Part shown: positions 27,206-42,640 of the stretch, in pieces
Numbering within the stretch: the stretch's first letter is position 1
Layout of the letters: the number at the start of each line of letters is the position of its first letter
Origin: Trichuris trichiura
Lineage: Eukaryota; Nematoda; Enoplea; Trichinellida; Trichuridae
Assembly (NCBI GenBank): GCA_037903355.1
Contig: JBAJFE010000016.1
Location: 620,001 to 684,000, forward strand
DNA length: 64,000 bases
Direction: 5' to 3'
Position numbers and translations under genes: made by a program
The notes under the pieces: model-generated
Databases searched by the model: none
What the model was told of the DNA's origin: nothing
What the model saw: the letters and a program-made list of their open reading frames with translations, nothing else

Positions 27206-30200
27206 CAAACGGTTATGCGGCTAAAAACGAAAGTTCGAAGAAGCCCATTTTTTATGTATGCAGACAGAGCGGGAATGCTCGAAGGTAGGTTTCTGCAAAT
27301 GCAGAATAGCTGAACTTTCGTTCGTATCAGCAAGATATTGTCATAAAGCAAAGTTCGAGATTACTACTGTAAATGCTTAAATAGGCAAAAGATAAGTAGG
27401 TTCCATTGACCACTAGCGCAGACGTTACTTTTATAAAGTCAAAAAATTTTTGGGAAACTAAAATTAACTTGCTAAGTAGTCAATGAATGTCTTACGTACT
27501 GATGCTGCGTGAGTCAACTATAAATTTGTGACGTGAACATGCTTACGCACAAACCGTTGCTCTTGAATGATAATAGCAGCGTTCACACGCAATATAAACA
27601 ACGAATCCTCTCCTTGCGCTTTCTCTTACAATTGCATGCATGAGATGCGTACAAGAAGTACCTGCGCCAACTACTTACGTGCAGTCGACTATTTCGCTTT
27701 CAAGAATCACAGTGGGAAACTTCCAACGACACAAAAGCGATGTGCTTCGTACGATTAAGGGGGTGTACCATACAAAAGCACTAATAACTAGTTTTCCGTC
27801 TCTTCAAAGCTCTGTTCCAAATAAACGATTTAACCAGAGCGGTTTGTTTATTCGCACGGAACTTCGCGTGCCCATAAGAAAAGAGTCGTCCTCAATATTA
27901 AAATTTTTGGATAAGCGTTTAAAGTGACGTCATTCAGCTCTACTAATAAGTGTGATTTCAAATTGAAGCTACTTAAACGCGTCAGCAAGCGTAAGAACAG
28001 CTAATGTTTAAGTTTATTCGACTTGCCGGAACTAATAACGACAGAGACATTCATTCGTGCTGGCTTTCTACAAACGGGATTTCCTATAATGCTGCGAGGA
28101 CAATTTTGCTTAGACAACCTTAGCAGGAGCCGAATATGTCTTCACAAGTCTATATTACTCCCGAAAGGTGACGTAAACGAAATCTTGCGAGAAATACAAT
28201 GGACACTTTAGTTTTCGCTAATGGTAAGTTCAAAACTGTTTTGAAAAGTTGCCTAGCGTTGCTCAAGTCAATGGATGCCTACGGGAATGTTTTTTGGTTT
28301 TAAACTTGTAAACAAACTAGTTTTCAACTGCTTATTCGGGCAGTGGTTAATGCGTTAGCAAAAAAAGAGGTAATTTTATCAACAACTTCGCTAGTTCTGA
28401 GAAAACAGTTTCCCACAGACGAAGTAAACGTCCACAGGAGCGGCATCTAATGAACGAACAGTATTTCACCGACTGGCTTAAGCAGGACTTTTAACTAGCA
28501 AATGATTAAGTCGTATTATAGCGGTACGGAACAAGAAAATTATTTGCATGAAATTGTTTACAGCCATATCGCTGTCAAAAAAAGAGGACACGTCAGATAA
28601 AACTGCTGATAAGCAGAGAACAACTTCGAACGGAGTAGTAAGTTCTCGGCTTCGACTTCAATGGGAACAATACGCGTTCATTGCACTTCCGATTGGAGAA
28701 TAAACGTTGTATAGACGCATCCATTGGACCCACAAGAGTTGACGAGAAATTACCATTTTTATCAATGAAAAGAGTACAACTGCTATGCGAGATGCCGAAG
28801 AATAATCAACGAAATAAAGACGCGAACGTTTAACATGCAAAGGCATTCTTTTCCGTCAGCGTACATTGCCTTGCAGTTGCTTCAAGAACTTGCTAAAGCT
28901 ATGTTCTCAGTTTTCTTTGGCGTCCTAACAAACACCGCTTCAATGATCGCCATTTAATTGCAGACGGGAAGATTACTCAGCTGTAAGTAAAATCAAGCAG
29001 GCTAATCTGCCGTTACGGAACAGAGACGAACGAAAAAGTGTTCACATTGTTTAAAGTAAACAAGCGCATATTTAGTACAAGTCAAGCTGCGTGGTGAACA
29101 ATTCTTATCCGTTATTAGCTAATGCTTCGCAACAGCTTGATGTCCTTCGTACTAAATTAAAACCGCCAGCACAAATGAAGCTGAGGAAAAGGAAGAAAAA
29201 GCTTATTCGGCTTGAGGATAAGCAGATTATGTTGTTTACATAAACATCTCATTGCAACCATCGATTCCTGCTTCAATTCGCTATAGTCAATTCCAACCAA
29301 AAAACCTCGCTCTTGTCAAAGGGTGAAGACAGGCTTTTTCGGTAACACTATGGGGCTTTCTTTACGGCTATGCCAAACAAGATATATATAAGCATAAGAA
29401 AAAACCCTACGAACCAACGTATTAATAATGTAGTGGAGGACCTGCTACACTGCCGAAACAAGCTTGACTGCAGTAAACAGCTGCAAGAAATTTACAAAAA
29501 AATAACAGCGTATAAGCACACCCCTTAACGCTTTGTATACTTAGTACGAAGTCCTTCGAAACCACCAAAGAGCGTACAGTTTTCAGGCGGGTTGAGTTCT
29601 AGTTGATGTATCCTATCTTGCTGCTAAATGGCGGCAGTATCTGTCGTAAACAGACTAACAATGCAATATACATGTTGAGCACATAGAAAACAGACTCCAC
29701 TATTCATTATACTTCGTAAAAGCAGACGAAATGACCGTTTGCAAGGAATCAAGTTGAATTACCTTGCTGAATCGTACTAACAAAAGCCATTTAACCATTC
29801 AATCGCTCTCCCAAAAAAATAAAAGTATGACAAAGCAGTTGAAAGCTAATAACTCTCAAGCGAACGACGAATCGCGCGAATTGCTTAAGTATTTATATAA
29901 ACTCGCTCACTTTATCCAAGACAAGCACGACTGCATCCTTGAGCTCATAATTAACGTTGCGCACTCCTTGCTGCTGTTTACAATGTATTGAGCAAAGCAG
30001 AGCCGTCGCAACGGCAGTTTTCCGAGTAGATTAGTCAAATCCTCAATTCAATAAGTGTACAATTAGAATGTAGCCAATTATTTAATGCTTATATTGCAGG
30101 CTTTCATTCGAAGCTGCATATAAACGCAACAACTTTCAAAACATCGTCTAGCAAAAGACACAGCTCCAACGAGCTATCGGAAAGGAAAATAACGCGTATT

Positions 30201-30527
30201 GGCCATTGATCATATTAGCCGTATATCGACCGAGCAAAGGAGGCCAAAAAGGCATGCCAAACCAGCAAAAGTAAAACAAATATTATTCGGCCGACAAATT
30301 TAAATTGCCAAAGCGGGATAAGCATAAATTAACTCGGCAAGAATAAACGTTGCTGCAGTCCATTTCTGTTAACTTCGGGTGGCCAGCAAATGAATGCTAC
30401 GCATTTAGTAGATGCAGTTTACGAAAGCTGATCAATTCGACTATTGCAAAACAATGAAAATGAGCAAATTGTGCCTTCATAAAGCTTAAGATATGCGCAT
30501 ATTGCGGAAGACATAATTTCAAACAAA

Positions 30528-30553
30528 TGAATAAATAAATAAATAAATAAATA
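30528..30553 (+). repeat. (AAAT)n microsatellite
   Basis: About six uninterrupted AAAT units. It lies 0.2 kb before the much larger AAT/ATT array. Confidence 0.9.
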
Positions 30554-30764
30554 CGTTACAATAAACAAAATTTGTAAAAAATATTTGCAAACCATAAGGC
30601 GCAACACCAAAGAAGCTCATCGTACGGTGAATACGCGAAAAATAAAGCCTTCAGGGAAATGTCCCGTAAAAAAAGGGTTGCAACAGAATTATAAATATTT
30701 GCATAAGCGATAGAGAAGTGAAAAGATGCATTAGACTATAAAAGAATAAACAAAGCCAACGTAA

Positions 30765-30957
<193 letters not shown>

Positions 30958-33900
30958 GTAAAAGCTAACATCTGTGATGGATAGTAAAAATGCAAAAACA
31001 TGTCACTTTCGAGCGTTGCTTCAGTCATTGATAAGGCACTTACCACTTGCAAAATAGTGCCAAAAGGTAAGAGGAGCGGCCGAGTTGGAATCGAAACTGT
31101 CAGTTGATTATTTTAAGGCTGAAATGTTCCTTATGTTGGTTTCCGTTTTGACGTTGCAACTTCTTGGCGCTCTTCGTAGCTTTTGGCAAAGCAACTTTCG
31201 AAATAGCGCTGCCAGCGGCGTAATAACTTTGAAAGCAAAATAAATTCTTTAAAAAAAAGTGACATGTTTTCGTGTCAATTTGATTGGATAATGGTGAACT
31301 TACGCGCACGCCCAATTAAGTTCTCAATGATATTTGGTCGTTGCTAGTGTTCGTGACGTTCGAACTTAAAAACGAGATCCCTATTTGAATTACGGACATT
31401 CGAACTTGATCTAATCAACTCAATCGGAACCAACAACAATGAGGCCAATAATTTAAGCGCACCTACGCGATATGACAAAAACGCAGCAAAAGGAAATCAA
31501 AACGGACTGTTGTTTACGTCCTTTATTTTTAAAAAAATTTCAAAATGCACGAGCTGTACAATGAAGCAGCAAAAAAATAATAACTCATCTCGCGGTTGCC
31601 CTTATGATGCAAAAATTTATTTTAACAAGATTAATAATTCATTTGCTATTTTTGCTTCACATTACGAAGAGGAACAGCTGGAATCACCTTCAGAAGCAGT
31701 ATGTGACACTGTCGGCTAATTATAATCGCTATAAGTTACAGAATATTATTAACGCGAGCTGGAAGATGGCTCATAAAAAAATGACGTTAAAAAAAGGATA
31801 TTAAAATACTGAGCCTCTTCGATCAATAGTTTCAGAATCAATTACATGCCTTGTAAAGCTTCTTATTAACAACAAAATTATACATCCTCCAAAATGTGAA
31901 CACAGAGCCAACGGAAACGTAAACATACTATCAATGGAAAGAAATTGAAATTTTCATCGTCAAGTCCAAAGTCGTTTCCATTAATAGCTCGTACTAAATT
32001 GAGACGCGATTAGGACGGGGTGAATTTGAATTAAAGAAGACGAAGCGTTATAAATAGATTTTGAAGTCAACAGCCGCCGCCAAAAGTCTAAATTTGGACG
32101 GGAACATTCACGGCTGAAAGAACTTGTCACAAAGCGTCGGAGTGTACGCGCCGAAGAAGTAAGATGGGAACACAAAACGAACTGATTGACGGAATTTGCC
32201 GCCAAGTCAATAAATTCTTTTGTCTGACAACTTTCAAGAGAGTGTCGACAATGGCGACAATCGCCATTCGATCATCTGTTCCGATTTACAACAAAGGGGA
32301 CAAATTGAAACGAGTTACAATTAATAACGGTGATTTTTTCCAACGACTCGAAACGACAAATGACCAAACTCGTGCTAGGCGCTGCCCGCAACGCCCGAAT
32401 GACCAGTCGACATTATCAACTGATAATAGGCGTTATGCAAAACTGATTTGACGCGGATGTACGAATTGTCTTAACCATATTTGACCGTCTTTACTGTCCC
32501 TTTCAAAACTTTTGAATTTGCACCAATTTTGAAGCACTGCCGTCAACGATCTTAATATTAATGCTTTAGCAAGGATTCAAACTGGCCAATCGGAAGAAAG
32601 GATGAAAATCATGCTTAACCTAAGGCGGCAAACGTTTATTTGGTGCTTTCAAAGCTCAGCATGCAAAAACAAGGAATGACGTAAAAAGAGTTTTGCTACC
32701 TTTCTACCCTATCAAACCAGAGCTCGAGTGTAGAAGAATATTAAGTTTCAGTTTTCCGCTCACTCCACATATTGGATCGACAACAAGTGCATTATTTGCA
32801 TAACAACACATCTAGCATATCGAAAGACCGTTCCACGTCACTGCGCATCAATAATGAAAGATAAGACTTTTTAAAAAAAGATGCGTTTTCAGTCGGCTAC
32901 GCGCAATAGCCGTATAAGGCATTAACGGCCAAACTATCAATAATTTGGCCAATTTTTAATTCACAGCAGCCTGAGCAATTTCTTCACTTACCGGCTCGGT
33001 GAGTTGCTCCTTTTCTAGCTGACCTTCTAAAGCGTGCCGGATATTTTAAGTCTAATATGGTAATGAGCTAAATTAAGTTTCACTCTCACTGAAGACCGGT
33101 AAATAAAGCGGGGAAAATTTTCAGCAAACATTTCAATCCCTCTTCCCGGACCTGTCAAAATTATGTCACAGATATCACGCAATATTGCTCAGCTGTCACG
33201 TTCATCAATCATCAGGGCACGTCCACTTCCTACAAGCTGATGGAGATAAGAAAAAGCGCCATAACGCACTGAAAAGCTAACAACAATAATAGTAAGCATA
33301 GGATACGCGTCCTGTTGGGGTTTTCCGCGTCTTTCTTACAAGTACAGCAACGCTGCAACATTGAACGGCTTAACAACTTATCGCAAGAAAAAAATAAGCC
33401 ACGACGAGTTCGAATAAGATAAGCATTAAGATTTTTAAAAAATTCCATAAAGCAAAAGGCGTTACCGCTAAGTAGATTAGCTTACGCGTCTAACAAGTCG
33501 CAAGAAAAAGGAAAATACAGCATCGTAAAGGCGATAAGCTGTCTCTGGCCAGTGGCATTGCAGCGACTTACCTTTCAACTCAGAAATAAGTAAAAATTAA
33601 TGCTACTTGGAAAGATCGTTATCTTCTGGAGGCATCAGCAGCGGTGGATACACTACGTTGATCAGAGGGATGTCCAGCCGGTTAGAAGTAAAAGTCAAAA
33701 AATGCGTAAGGAGCTTAAGACAGCCACGTTCCGAAATTGATATATTTGCAAAGTATCAAATTTCCATCCGATGATAACGAGAAAAAGACAGCTACGTTCT
33801 CTGCTATAGCAGCAAGCGAGAGAAAGCGCGACGATGACAGCATAGATACTCGCAGGAAAGCATATGATTAAATATGCAAAAATTCTGTCCACTTACTTTC

Positions 33901-36900
33901 ACTTGCGTCGTACAACTTATTTCAGCAAAGGAGACGGAGGTGAATTAACTAACTGTTTCCTTTAATGGAATTATACTGCTGAACGCTGCGTCAAATTCGG
34001 TAATACCCTTATTTGGAGCTACCAAATCGAATGCAACGACGTGTCCTGGTTCATTAGGAATTAAGCTTACTGAACTGTGACTAGAGAAAAGCTAGAACAG
34101 ACGAATTAAACGGGGGAATTAACTATGCTTGCGCAGCTTTGTTCAGGCTTAGTATTCAATTTTCATTTCATAATACTTCCGCTCTCTTTCCTTCTTTGAT
34201 GACTGTGCGACAGAGAGCATTCTTGGCAAGAAGGGTGCGAAAGCAAGATGCCGGAAAGGAGAATTTCCATAAAAATAGAGCCACTTAACAAGAACTGATA
34301 AGAACCTACAAAACCAAAAAAATTCGCCTATTTATTGAAGGGCAGTTTTAGGTGAGCGGAAAAGCTTCCAATATGCTAAACAGTTGAATACATGTTTTGA
34401 GTGTACGATAAGGCCTACGTCGACTACTCGATAAATCATTTTTTGAATATTAAAATATTCAAAGACCTGCAAACGCAGCTTTGATCAATTCATCGTTAAT
34501 ACCAAAGTAATCTTGAATAGTCCGTAATGTACGTCACACGATTAGGAATAGACGCTTTGGCACACCTGCATTCATTGGCATTCACGACGCTCGCGCGTTG
34601 GTAGTATTCTTACCTGCAACTTATTGCTTCCTTAAAAGGCAAACTTTTCCGAATAAGAATAAACAGCTTTGGCGGATAAAAGTCGGCGTAATTCTGCCCT
34701 GCAGCTGCGCGTTTGTGAAGTAGAGCCATTCGCGCTCGGACGGAATTTTTAAAATTAAATAAATTATTTTTCAAGGGTTTTTTGATCCCGCCCGCGAAAA
34801 ATCGATTTTACACCGGCTGTCGCCAACTGCGCGTACGCGCGTCGTTCGTTGAATATTTCAACCTGCACCACCTTGCCACGTATTGTAACGGTGCTCGTAA
34901 TGGCTTGAGGTAATTTTAAAATTCAAAATGTTCAGTCAGGTAAGATGGGCGCCGAAAGTTTGCTTGCTAAAAACCTTGCTTAGCGACCTTACGATCGATA
35001 ACAAGTTGATATGCACAATATGGCAAATGATGTTGCGACGCTGTTCGTGCAAAAACTTTATCGTCAGCTTTCCACTTGGATGTTTCAAATGGAACAGTAA
35101 GTTCGCTGAAGAATTTACATATAAGCTATTCCATAGCTTTATTGTTACAATGGCATACCTGATGAAAGAGCATTGAGACAAGGAAAAAATTTTATTTTGA
35201 GTTAGAAGATAACGCTTTCAAGAGATAAGGAAGAGTGCAGTAATGCGCTTAGCTCAATGCTTATCGCAAAACTGAGTAGAAATGTTAACAGTAAACCAAC
35301 AAGTATTGGGGCGTGTGCCACTGCGCAACTCTTCTAATTTTGTTTTCAAAAGGTCTATCCCGAAAATTTACATCAATAAAACTCTGAAAAAAACGAATGC
35401 TTCCGTATGTATCTATAAAAGGTAAAATTCGGCACGTTTTAATTTGCATATTCAAAGCACTGTCCGCTTCTATGGACAATTCTGCCCGACTAGACAAAAG
35501 TGAATTCCTAAAAACCTTAATGCATCGAAAGTAAGTACACGCGGCCTTTTGATAATTAGCTGCAAGCCGACTAACTGCCAATTTAAGGAAATAATTCGTG
35601 ATAAGATGAGAAGTTCAGTTTTGCTCTACGATGGTTCAATTTTAAGGTTAAAAAAAATAGCTACCATTGGAGCGCGTAAAATTAAAATGCTTTCGTTCCG
35701 CTTAATAGGGCTTTGTGAAAATTAAAGAATTAAATAATGGAAAGCAAAAAAAAGAATGGTCGCTTTCAAACGAAAGCGTCACTGTAGTGGAAGTAAGTTC
35801 ATTCAATTGCTTAGTATTAATATATAAAAAATATTGGAGTTTCCTTTGTTTTAAGCAATAAGAACGTGTTCCTCAGTGAACAAAAAGGGGAATTTTTAAA
35901 TTATGTATTTCCGCGTTAAAAAGAACTGGCATGACGTTAGGTTGGTAACCGCATCCAACCGCTGAATGCAACGCGTTAATATTTTCAATGATAAAAGCAT
36001 ACGTTGAATAGCGGCTTAACTACCGTTTAAACAAGTAATGAATCGCAAAAGCGGTAATAAAAGCTCAGCAACAGTGCGCTAGCAAAAAGTACCGTACCTA
36101 AAGCAGTCGGCTAAGCCAAAAATCAAAAAAAACAACGAAAGCGAAAAATTGAATTTAAACATCCATTTTTATTGCAAAAAAAGCGGCAGCGGAGATTTCG
36201 CGACGAAAATCGATTTGCCCATCTTGAAAAATGACCATTCAAAATGAAGAGACGTTATCCAAAATGTTTCAACGCGAATCTGCTTTGCAAGGCGGTTGCT
36301 CGAATTGAATTTAATGAGTAGATCACGAAAGTGATTAAAAACACGGCGGTTGGCGACGGTTGAAGTTTTACGCGTCGACGTTAACGTATACGGTGCGGTT
36401 GGGCGCAACGTAATCGAAAACGCCATTTGGACGGAAAGAAAAAAAAAGCGTTGAGCGCACATGACATTGCTAATTATGCGGTCTGTTCAATTTCCCGCGA
36501 AGTTCATTTCCTTCAAATAGCATCGCACCGTCGGGGAATTTTAATTAAATGACAAAAGCAAAATCAACCTCAGAGTTACGAGCTGTTCGTACTCAACGAC
36601 AGCCGTCAAATGTGAATGCCAGAGGCGCGTAGCAATGAACCAAAAGTCTGACATATTCAATAGTCGCACAGCAAAAACACAAAGTCACATTATTAATGTA
36701 AAAAAACTTAGCAGAGTTGTTGGAGAAGCAAACGCGGAGGACGAACCAGCAACCAACTTTGTCAATGGCTCGTTGATGGAAATTTCTCAGTTCGGTCCAG
36801 CGATTACTACTCACAAAACGCTGGGCCAAACTTTTTCTTTAAGCAGATTGGCCCCTATGCCTATACGGTCAATAATTTTACGCTGACAATTAGCTCTGCA

Positions 36901-39529
36901 CTTTTGCGTTTCTTGGCAGCGGAAAGGCAGCAGCTCGTTTAAATCTTATGAATGGGAAGGCATAGTTCCCTAGCTGACCTTTCTTGGCATGTTAAAACTT
37001 TGCAAAAGACCAAAAATAAAATGCTAACTTAAAAGCGCGGTTGGTCAGCAGATAATGCAAACATTGGTTCAAGCTGAGGTCGGAATTATGACTGACGAAA
37101 GAAGCGGCAAAGTTGCCGCATGACTTCATCGTACCTTGTGCTTATCATTTCAGAAAAACGACAGGAAAAAGATTCCAAAAGATTCGCCGTTTTGCACAAC
37201 AGAACTAAGAGTGGTTTTGCAAAGTTAGATAAGGCAAAAAAGGATGACATTCTACCCAGCAGATTGCAGAAGTAGCGCGCAAAAAAGCCTTATTAAAAAA
37301 CAAAGCCATCTGGAGCAAATGCAAAAATTAAAAGTAAGAAAAATATTAATTCGGGATCCGATTTTTCGCGGAAGAGTTGTTTCTAACACAGGCCTTTAAA
37401 ACGTGCTTATGAAGACCTACTTCTCAACAAAAAGATTTTAAGAACTCTGTACACACTCCTTTTTGGATTTTCAGTCATACGAACTTATACTGATCAAGTG
37501 TATGTGCAGTTTATGCCTTAAAAATAATTCTTTTTCAAACAGACATAACTCTAAGTCAATCCCTCTCAGCCATTTATGGAATAGTTAAATGATAGCAATT
37601 CTATTCCAGAATACGTTTGGACGGCTGAAGCTTGCAATTTTTGCAATAAAGCAATAATCTTTTCAGCTTTATGAATTCCCGCTCATTTCAGGGCGATAAA
37701 TCGTTTATCAAAATGATAGAGTTTGTTTCTGAGTTTTTGCCGCCTAAGAAATCATACTACGCTTGAAGCTATCTTATCTATCGCTACTGAAGTGAAGCGA
37801 TCTCTCATTGCACCGTTCAGCTATTGACGAAAAGGTTAGACGATTGAGCACGCTCTTTACATTATGCGTAGCTGCAACGTATATGGCACGCTTGGATTTA
37901 TTAATATGGATATCCGACTACAAATTCATCAGCAGGTAAGTATACTTGAGACTTAGTGTAGTTTATTTCACCGCTGCTAAGCCTACATATAGTCACGTAT
38001 GTTCAGCCAAAGGTTTTTGATTTTACGAAAGTTTCCTATGGTAAAAATAAGCCTAGAGCAGCAGTGGTACGCAGGTTTCATTAATAACTGGAATTAATAA
38101 TTTTTTTCATTTGCCTACGCCAGTGAGTATCGATTAAGTTTAATACTCGCATCATAAGTAAGTAATAATGCCGACTGGCTGCAAAGGTTCAGAGTTAATC
38201 ATCACTCGAACAAGGATAATAATTGAGCCCGCCATAAGGATACAGGCGGAAAGTTCGCGATGGGAAAAACCGTGATAAGCAGCTCTCTTTTTAATCAACT
38301 ATATTCTTTCCAGCTTTGAAAATTAAACTTCGCTTGTAATACAATTTTACATTGGCGTATCGTCGGTCAGAAAATACAAAAAAGTGATTATGAGAAAAAG
38401 CTAAAACGCCTTCGTCTAATTAGAGACCTTTTTTGCTCGCCAACGAAGGCGTTGCCGTACAATGATGTACAAACTTTTTCAACTACGCTGAGGACGAATG
38501 TTCTGCTTAAGATTTATGCCCTATCCTATCTCTGGAATGTTCGTCACAGAAAGCAAATGGCGTTTACCATATATGGTCGAAATTTGGAGCTGACAAGCGA
38601 TGAACGCTTCTGAATTTGCATGCGCTTTCGCTTAAGCTGAAGACTAGTAAAGCACGCTTACTTAGTAAAATGAGGTGACGCTGACCACGCTAATCAAACG
38701 TATAAACTCTTTCAATGATCAACTGTGATATGTGGCCAAGTCTTTATGCCAATTGAATGATCTGAAAAAAGAATTGCGCAATTAAAAATATGGCATCCAT
38801 TAGCCGGCAGAGAGATTATGGTAAAACCCAAAGAGGCCAACTCCTTTCAAACCAACAAGCGTCACACTTATATAGCGGCGCCAAACTTGTTGGCAAAAAT
38901 CAATGCAAAAAGAGTAATGAACACGCTCGAGCAAATGTGTCAACGTCTATAAGGGGGAATGCTGCCCAATCCGCTCATGATTTATGCCATCTTATTAAAA
39001 TGAAACTTTCATTTACAAAGGGGCGTATAAATAGCGCGGATGATCGACATGTACTGCTAAGCTAAGGTTCATATTTTAACACAGCGCAAAAAATAGCGCA
39101 AGCTGAAATGATTTATTTTTGCTAGCAGGCTTATGAATGGATTGCGAAAGCGTAAGGCCTTCCTGACTGAGTTTACTTGTTCGGAACTCTCAAAGCTTTT
39201 GTATATTTTTAAAACGGCTTCAATTTGGCCGGTTCGCTATGCTGACATTTAGGTTAAACTTTAACCCGTTTGAAATCCGACCAGCGCAGCGATGTTTTAT
39301 TGTAAACATAATTTTAAATGACGTGAAGAAAATTACGCCAGCGAAAGTTACGAGACGAAATAAGGCAATCCGCATATACGCTGCCCAGCGGAATTACGAA
39401 ACTGGGAATTTTTCAATCACTGCTAAGTCGAAGAGACACCATTTTTGGCAACTACAGTTGCCATGCTTGTTTCTACAATGACATAAAGACGTCACAGATA
39501 CTGGCAGACACTTTATCATTGGACGCGTC

Positions 39530-39945
39530 TCCAAGTACAGCGTGCTTGAGAGACTTAAACGCAGTTTTGTGAGACGTTGGACTTTGAGTGTATTGTTATT
39601 GCGTTACGGTTTTCCTGTTGTTCTACGAGTCTCCTTTTCTAATTTATTGTACTTTGATTTGCGCAATGGTATAATGTAAACAAGTCAGCTTATCTCGTCA
39701 AAAAAAGAACGCCATTTTGAAAAAGCTAAAATTTGCATAAGGACGCCACGCTTGATTTTTACTGGTCGACTGACTTTTTTTGAATATTCAAATTTTACTA
39801 AGCGTCTCTTTTTCAGCGTCCAGACGGCAATGGCTCGCGTACAGACGCCAAAGAAGAGACGCCATTGGTCCAAAAAGCGACGCTCAGATAAATTTGAAAA
39901 TTCAAAAAAAATGAGCGCGTCCATGCAAATAAAAGATGTCTGGCG
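39530..39945 (+). repeat. Left inverted terminal arm of the foldback-type element
   Basis: About 416 bp, reverse complementary with divergence to 42641-43208. Inside it, two halves carrying AAATTTTACTAAGCGTC and its approximate complement face each other, so the arm can fold on itself. Confidence 0.7.
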
Positions 39946-42471
39946 CAATCTTTGGTTGTTTAATCAAGTTTTGTATTAACAGGCTGGCTAATGCCAAAAG
40001 ATGAGTGGCTGTACAAAAGCGATTAGAATTAATAAATGAAGTCACTTTTCCTTGGCGATCAGCCCAATTAACATATAACCATGGGAATTCTTAGTGAACT
40101 AAGTTCAATTCACGAAGAAGAATGCAACAAAAACTGAATTCCCCTTAGACGACGAGCGGCAAAGTCAGAAAAGAAGAAAATAATGGCAAAGTCTTATTGC
40201 CGAAGATCGCTGCGTAGGATAAAGCGGACAGTCCGCAGAAAAAATAAGCACCTACTGTAAAGAGCAGCTACTGTTACATTTTTGAAAATGAATTAATAAC
40301 CAACGGAAAAGAGGGTGACAGCTCGCTGAACGACTAAGCAGGAATGGTGCAAAAGAGCAAACAAAAACAGTGGCAACTAAAAAGGCTTCTTGTTGTTTCG
40401 AAATCAAAGCCGCGTTAAAGAAATATATGGGACTTCTATAAGCAAACTTACGATCGAAAAAGTGAAGAGACGAACTAACTATCGAACCGCGCATGTGACG
40501 AATAATGAACCACAATGTCGTGCAGTTGCTCGATCATATTTCTAATATTTCAAGTGGCAAACGTTTTTTTGTAACAATGACACATTTCACATGGACAAGA
40601 TAAATGAAGGCAATCAAGTGTCTCCTACAAGCTTCAACAATAATGACTGCTGCAGCTTGGCGTCGGCTAAACTTCTGCCGCGCTCTCCCCCTTGTGCTAT
40701 TTTCCCCATAAGAACAAAATAAGGGAAAAAAGCATTACCGTAATTAATCAAAGATCTGCCTGGTGGCGGCCAAGCCAGAAAGTTGCTCAAATTTTTTAAA
40801 GCTAACCACTGCACTTTGAAAAGGAACGTAATTTAAAAAACGGCTGTACAATCTTCCGGACCGCGTATTATATTAACTGCCAGACTGGCTTGAACAAACC
40901 CAAAAGAATAATTAACGTTTAAAATTAACGGCAGTACAGCTTACACGGACGACGCGGCAGTCAGTCAACTCCCTCTATAGCTGTTCTTTTGCAGACAAGC
41001 AATTGTTTTGAAATTCTGTAGCCTACATAATTTACGAATTGCAGCCGAGAAAAGAGAACTAAAAGCCCAGCTTTTCTCGCGAAAGCTCTTTTAGGGCGAT
41101 TATTTTAATACAGTTTTTAATAACCATAAAAGGTAACAAAGAAGTAATGCTTAAGCTAATCTCTATCTTAAGAATGGCTACATGCTGTTGTACACCTATT
41201 TCCGCATTTTTCATACTGCCAAATACTCGAAGGTAACAATACACAAATAACCCACCGTAAAATTTGAATTACCTGCAGGTTGGTAAACAGCTTGGATAAA
41301 CAGGGAAGCGTATAGCAACACATCCGTTGTCTACGAGTTCATTTGGCTGCCAGACAAGGCAACTACTCGCTACCCGCCTTTTATAGAACCTTAAACAGCT
41401 CTTCTCAAAGAAAATGAAAAAGTCACCATGCGGCATTGTCACGCTTGTGATCAATTCAAACCCTCAAGCAATGCGTAGGCTCAAGGTGTCCACTTCGAAG
41501 GCGAGGCTTTATGTTGCTAATTTTCTGCCGGCCACTTAGTGAAATTATAAGCCCACTACTTTCACTGCAGTGGCCGCGGGACCCAACAGTGATCGTGGGC
41601 GGGCTGAGCGTTTCTACGCCAGACGCGTCGAAAAAAGATTATATGTTAACCGCCTCTACGCCAGTTCGCTTCATGAAAGTGAATCCAGTAGACGATGTTT
41701 AAAAAGTCAAGAAAGTAAACGCGAATGAAATGAATTTTAAATTAAAGTTCGCTTATAACGTATAGCGAAAATTTAGCAAAACGATTACGCTGCTTCTTGG
41801 CGCGTAAGAGGCTACAAACGTTGGAGATTCTAAGTCAGCGCAAAAGTTGCATTGAAAGTGAAAAGCGTGAACAATTCAAAAGCTTACGAAGGAATAGTAT
41901 ATTTTTGCGGTTTCCAACCAGAGTCGTGAAATTGAAAAACAAATCGCTTGGCTAAAATAACATGCCGTTTGCTCCACCAGTTTCCGCAACGAAAATTGAA
42001 CGACGGAAGCTCGCACAGTTGTTTATATGAATAGAAAATTCAAGTAATACGGATAACTAAACGCGCCAACAATTATTCACCTTTTTGAATAGTAGAAAAT
42101 ATCGCTTGGTGCTCTAAAGTTTAACACGTCGGCGATGCAGCGGAAGGCATTAGTTATAAACGTAATAAAATTAATTTGAAACAAGAATGATTTATTGCGA
42201 CAACGCTCTGGCAGACTGCATAAGCCAACATAGTTCAGTCGGTGTCAATCGCTTGGTTTGTTATTAACTGGTGGCTCCTACGCTTTACTTGAACATCAAT
42301 TGCTCATTCGGCAACGGAAAAAGGCAAGAATTCACACAAGAGGCGATAGTTAATTATGGCATGTGAAGTTCCAATAGCTTTTACGTCATGCTTGCTGTTT
42401 TGAAAATAGGATAGCTCTTGGAAAAGAATTGTACAGCTTCATTGATGAAAACCAGGCCTGTTGTCCATTAA

Positions 42472-42591
42472 GCTTAATGTGATCAACGGAGCTTTCAGAA
42501 CAATACCTATTATGCCATCACCGTAACACTTTGATTTTACGGTGACGACAATATTAGGTATTGTTCTGAAAGCTCCGCTAATCGCATTAGC
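42472..42591. repeat. Hairpin element with roughly 39-nt core arms
   Basis: The core arms are 42488-42526 and 42537-42576, with a 10-nt loop and only a few mismatches. Weaker pairing extends to about 42472 and 42591. It sits just inside the right arm of the larger foldback element. The size and shape suggest a tiny MITE or an insertion intermediate. Confidence 0.8.
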
Positions 42592-42640
42592 CTAATAACC
42601 TTGAGGAAATAAAATTTTTTACATAGTTTGCAAGTCATCT

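Noticed and set aside
33599..33900. Possible minus-strand exons, including a frame ending INVVYPPLLMPPEDNDLSK before a stop and a hydrophobic frame IYAVIVALSLACCYSRE
   Set aside because: A GTAAGT donor and a 48-nt intron are possible, but the frames do not join into one protein and no family is recognisable.
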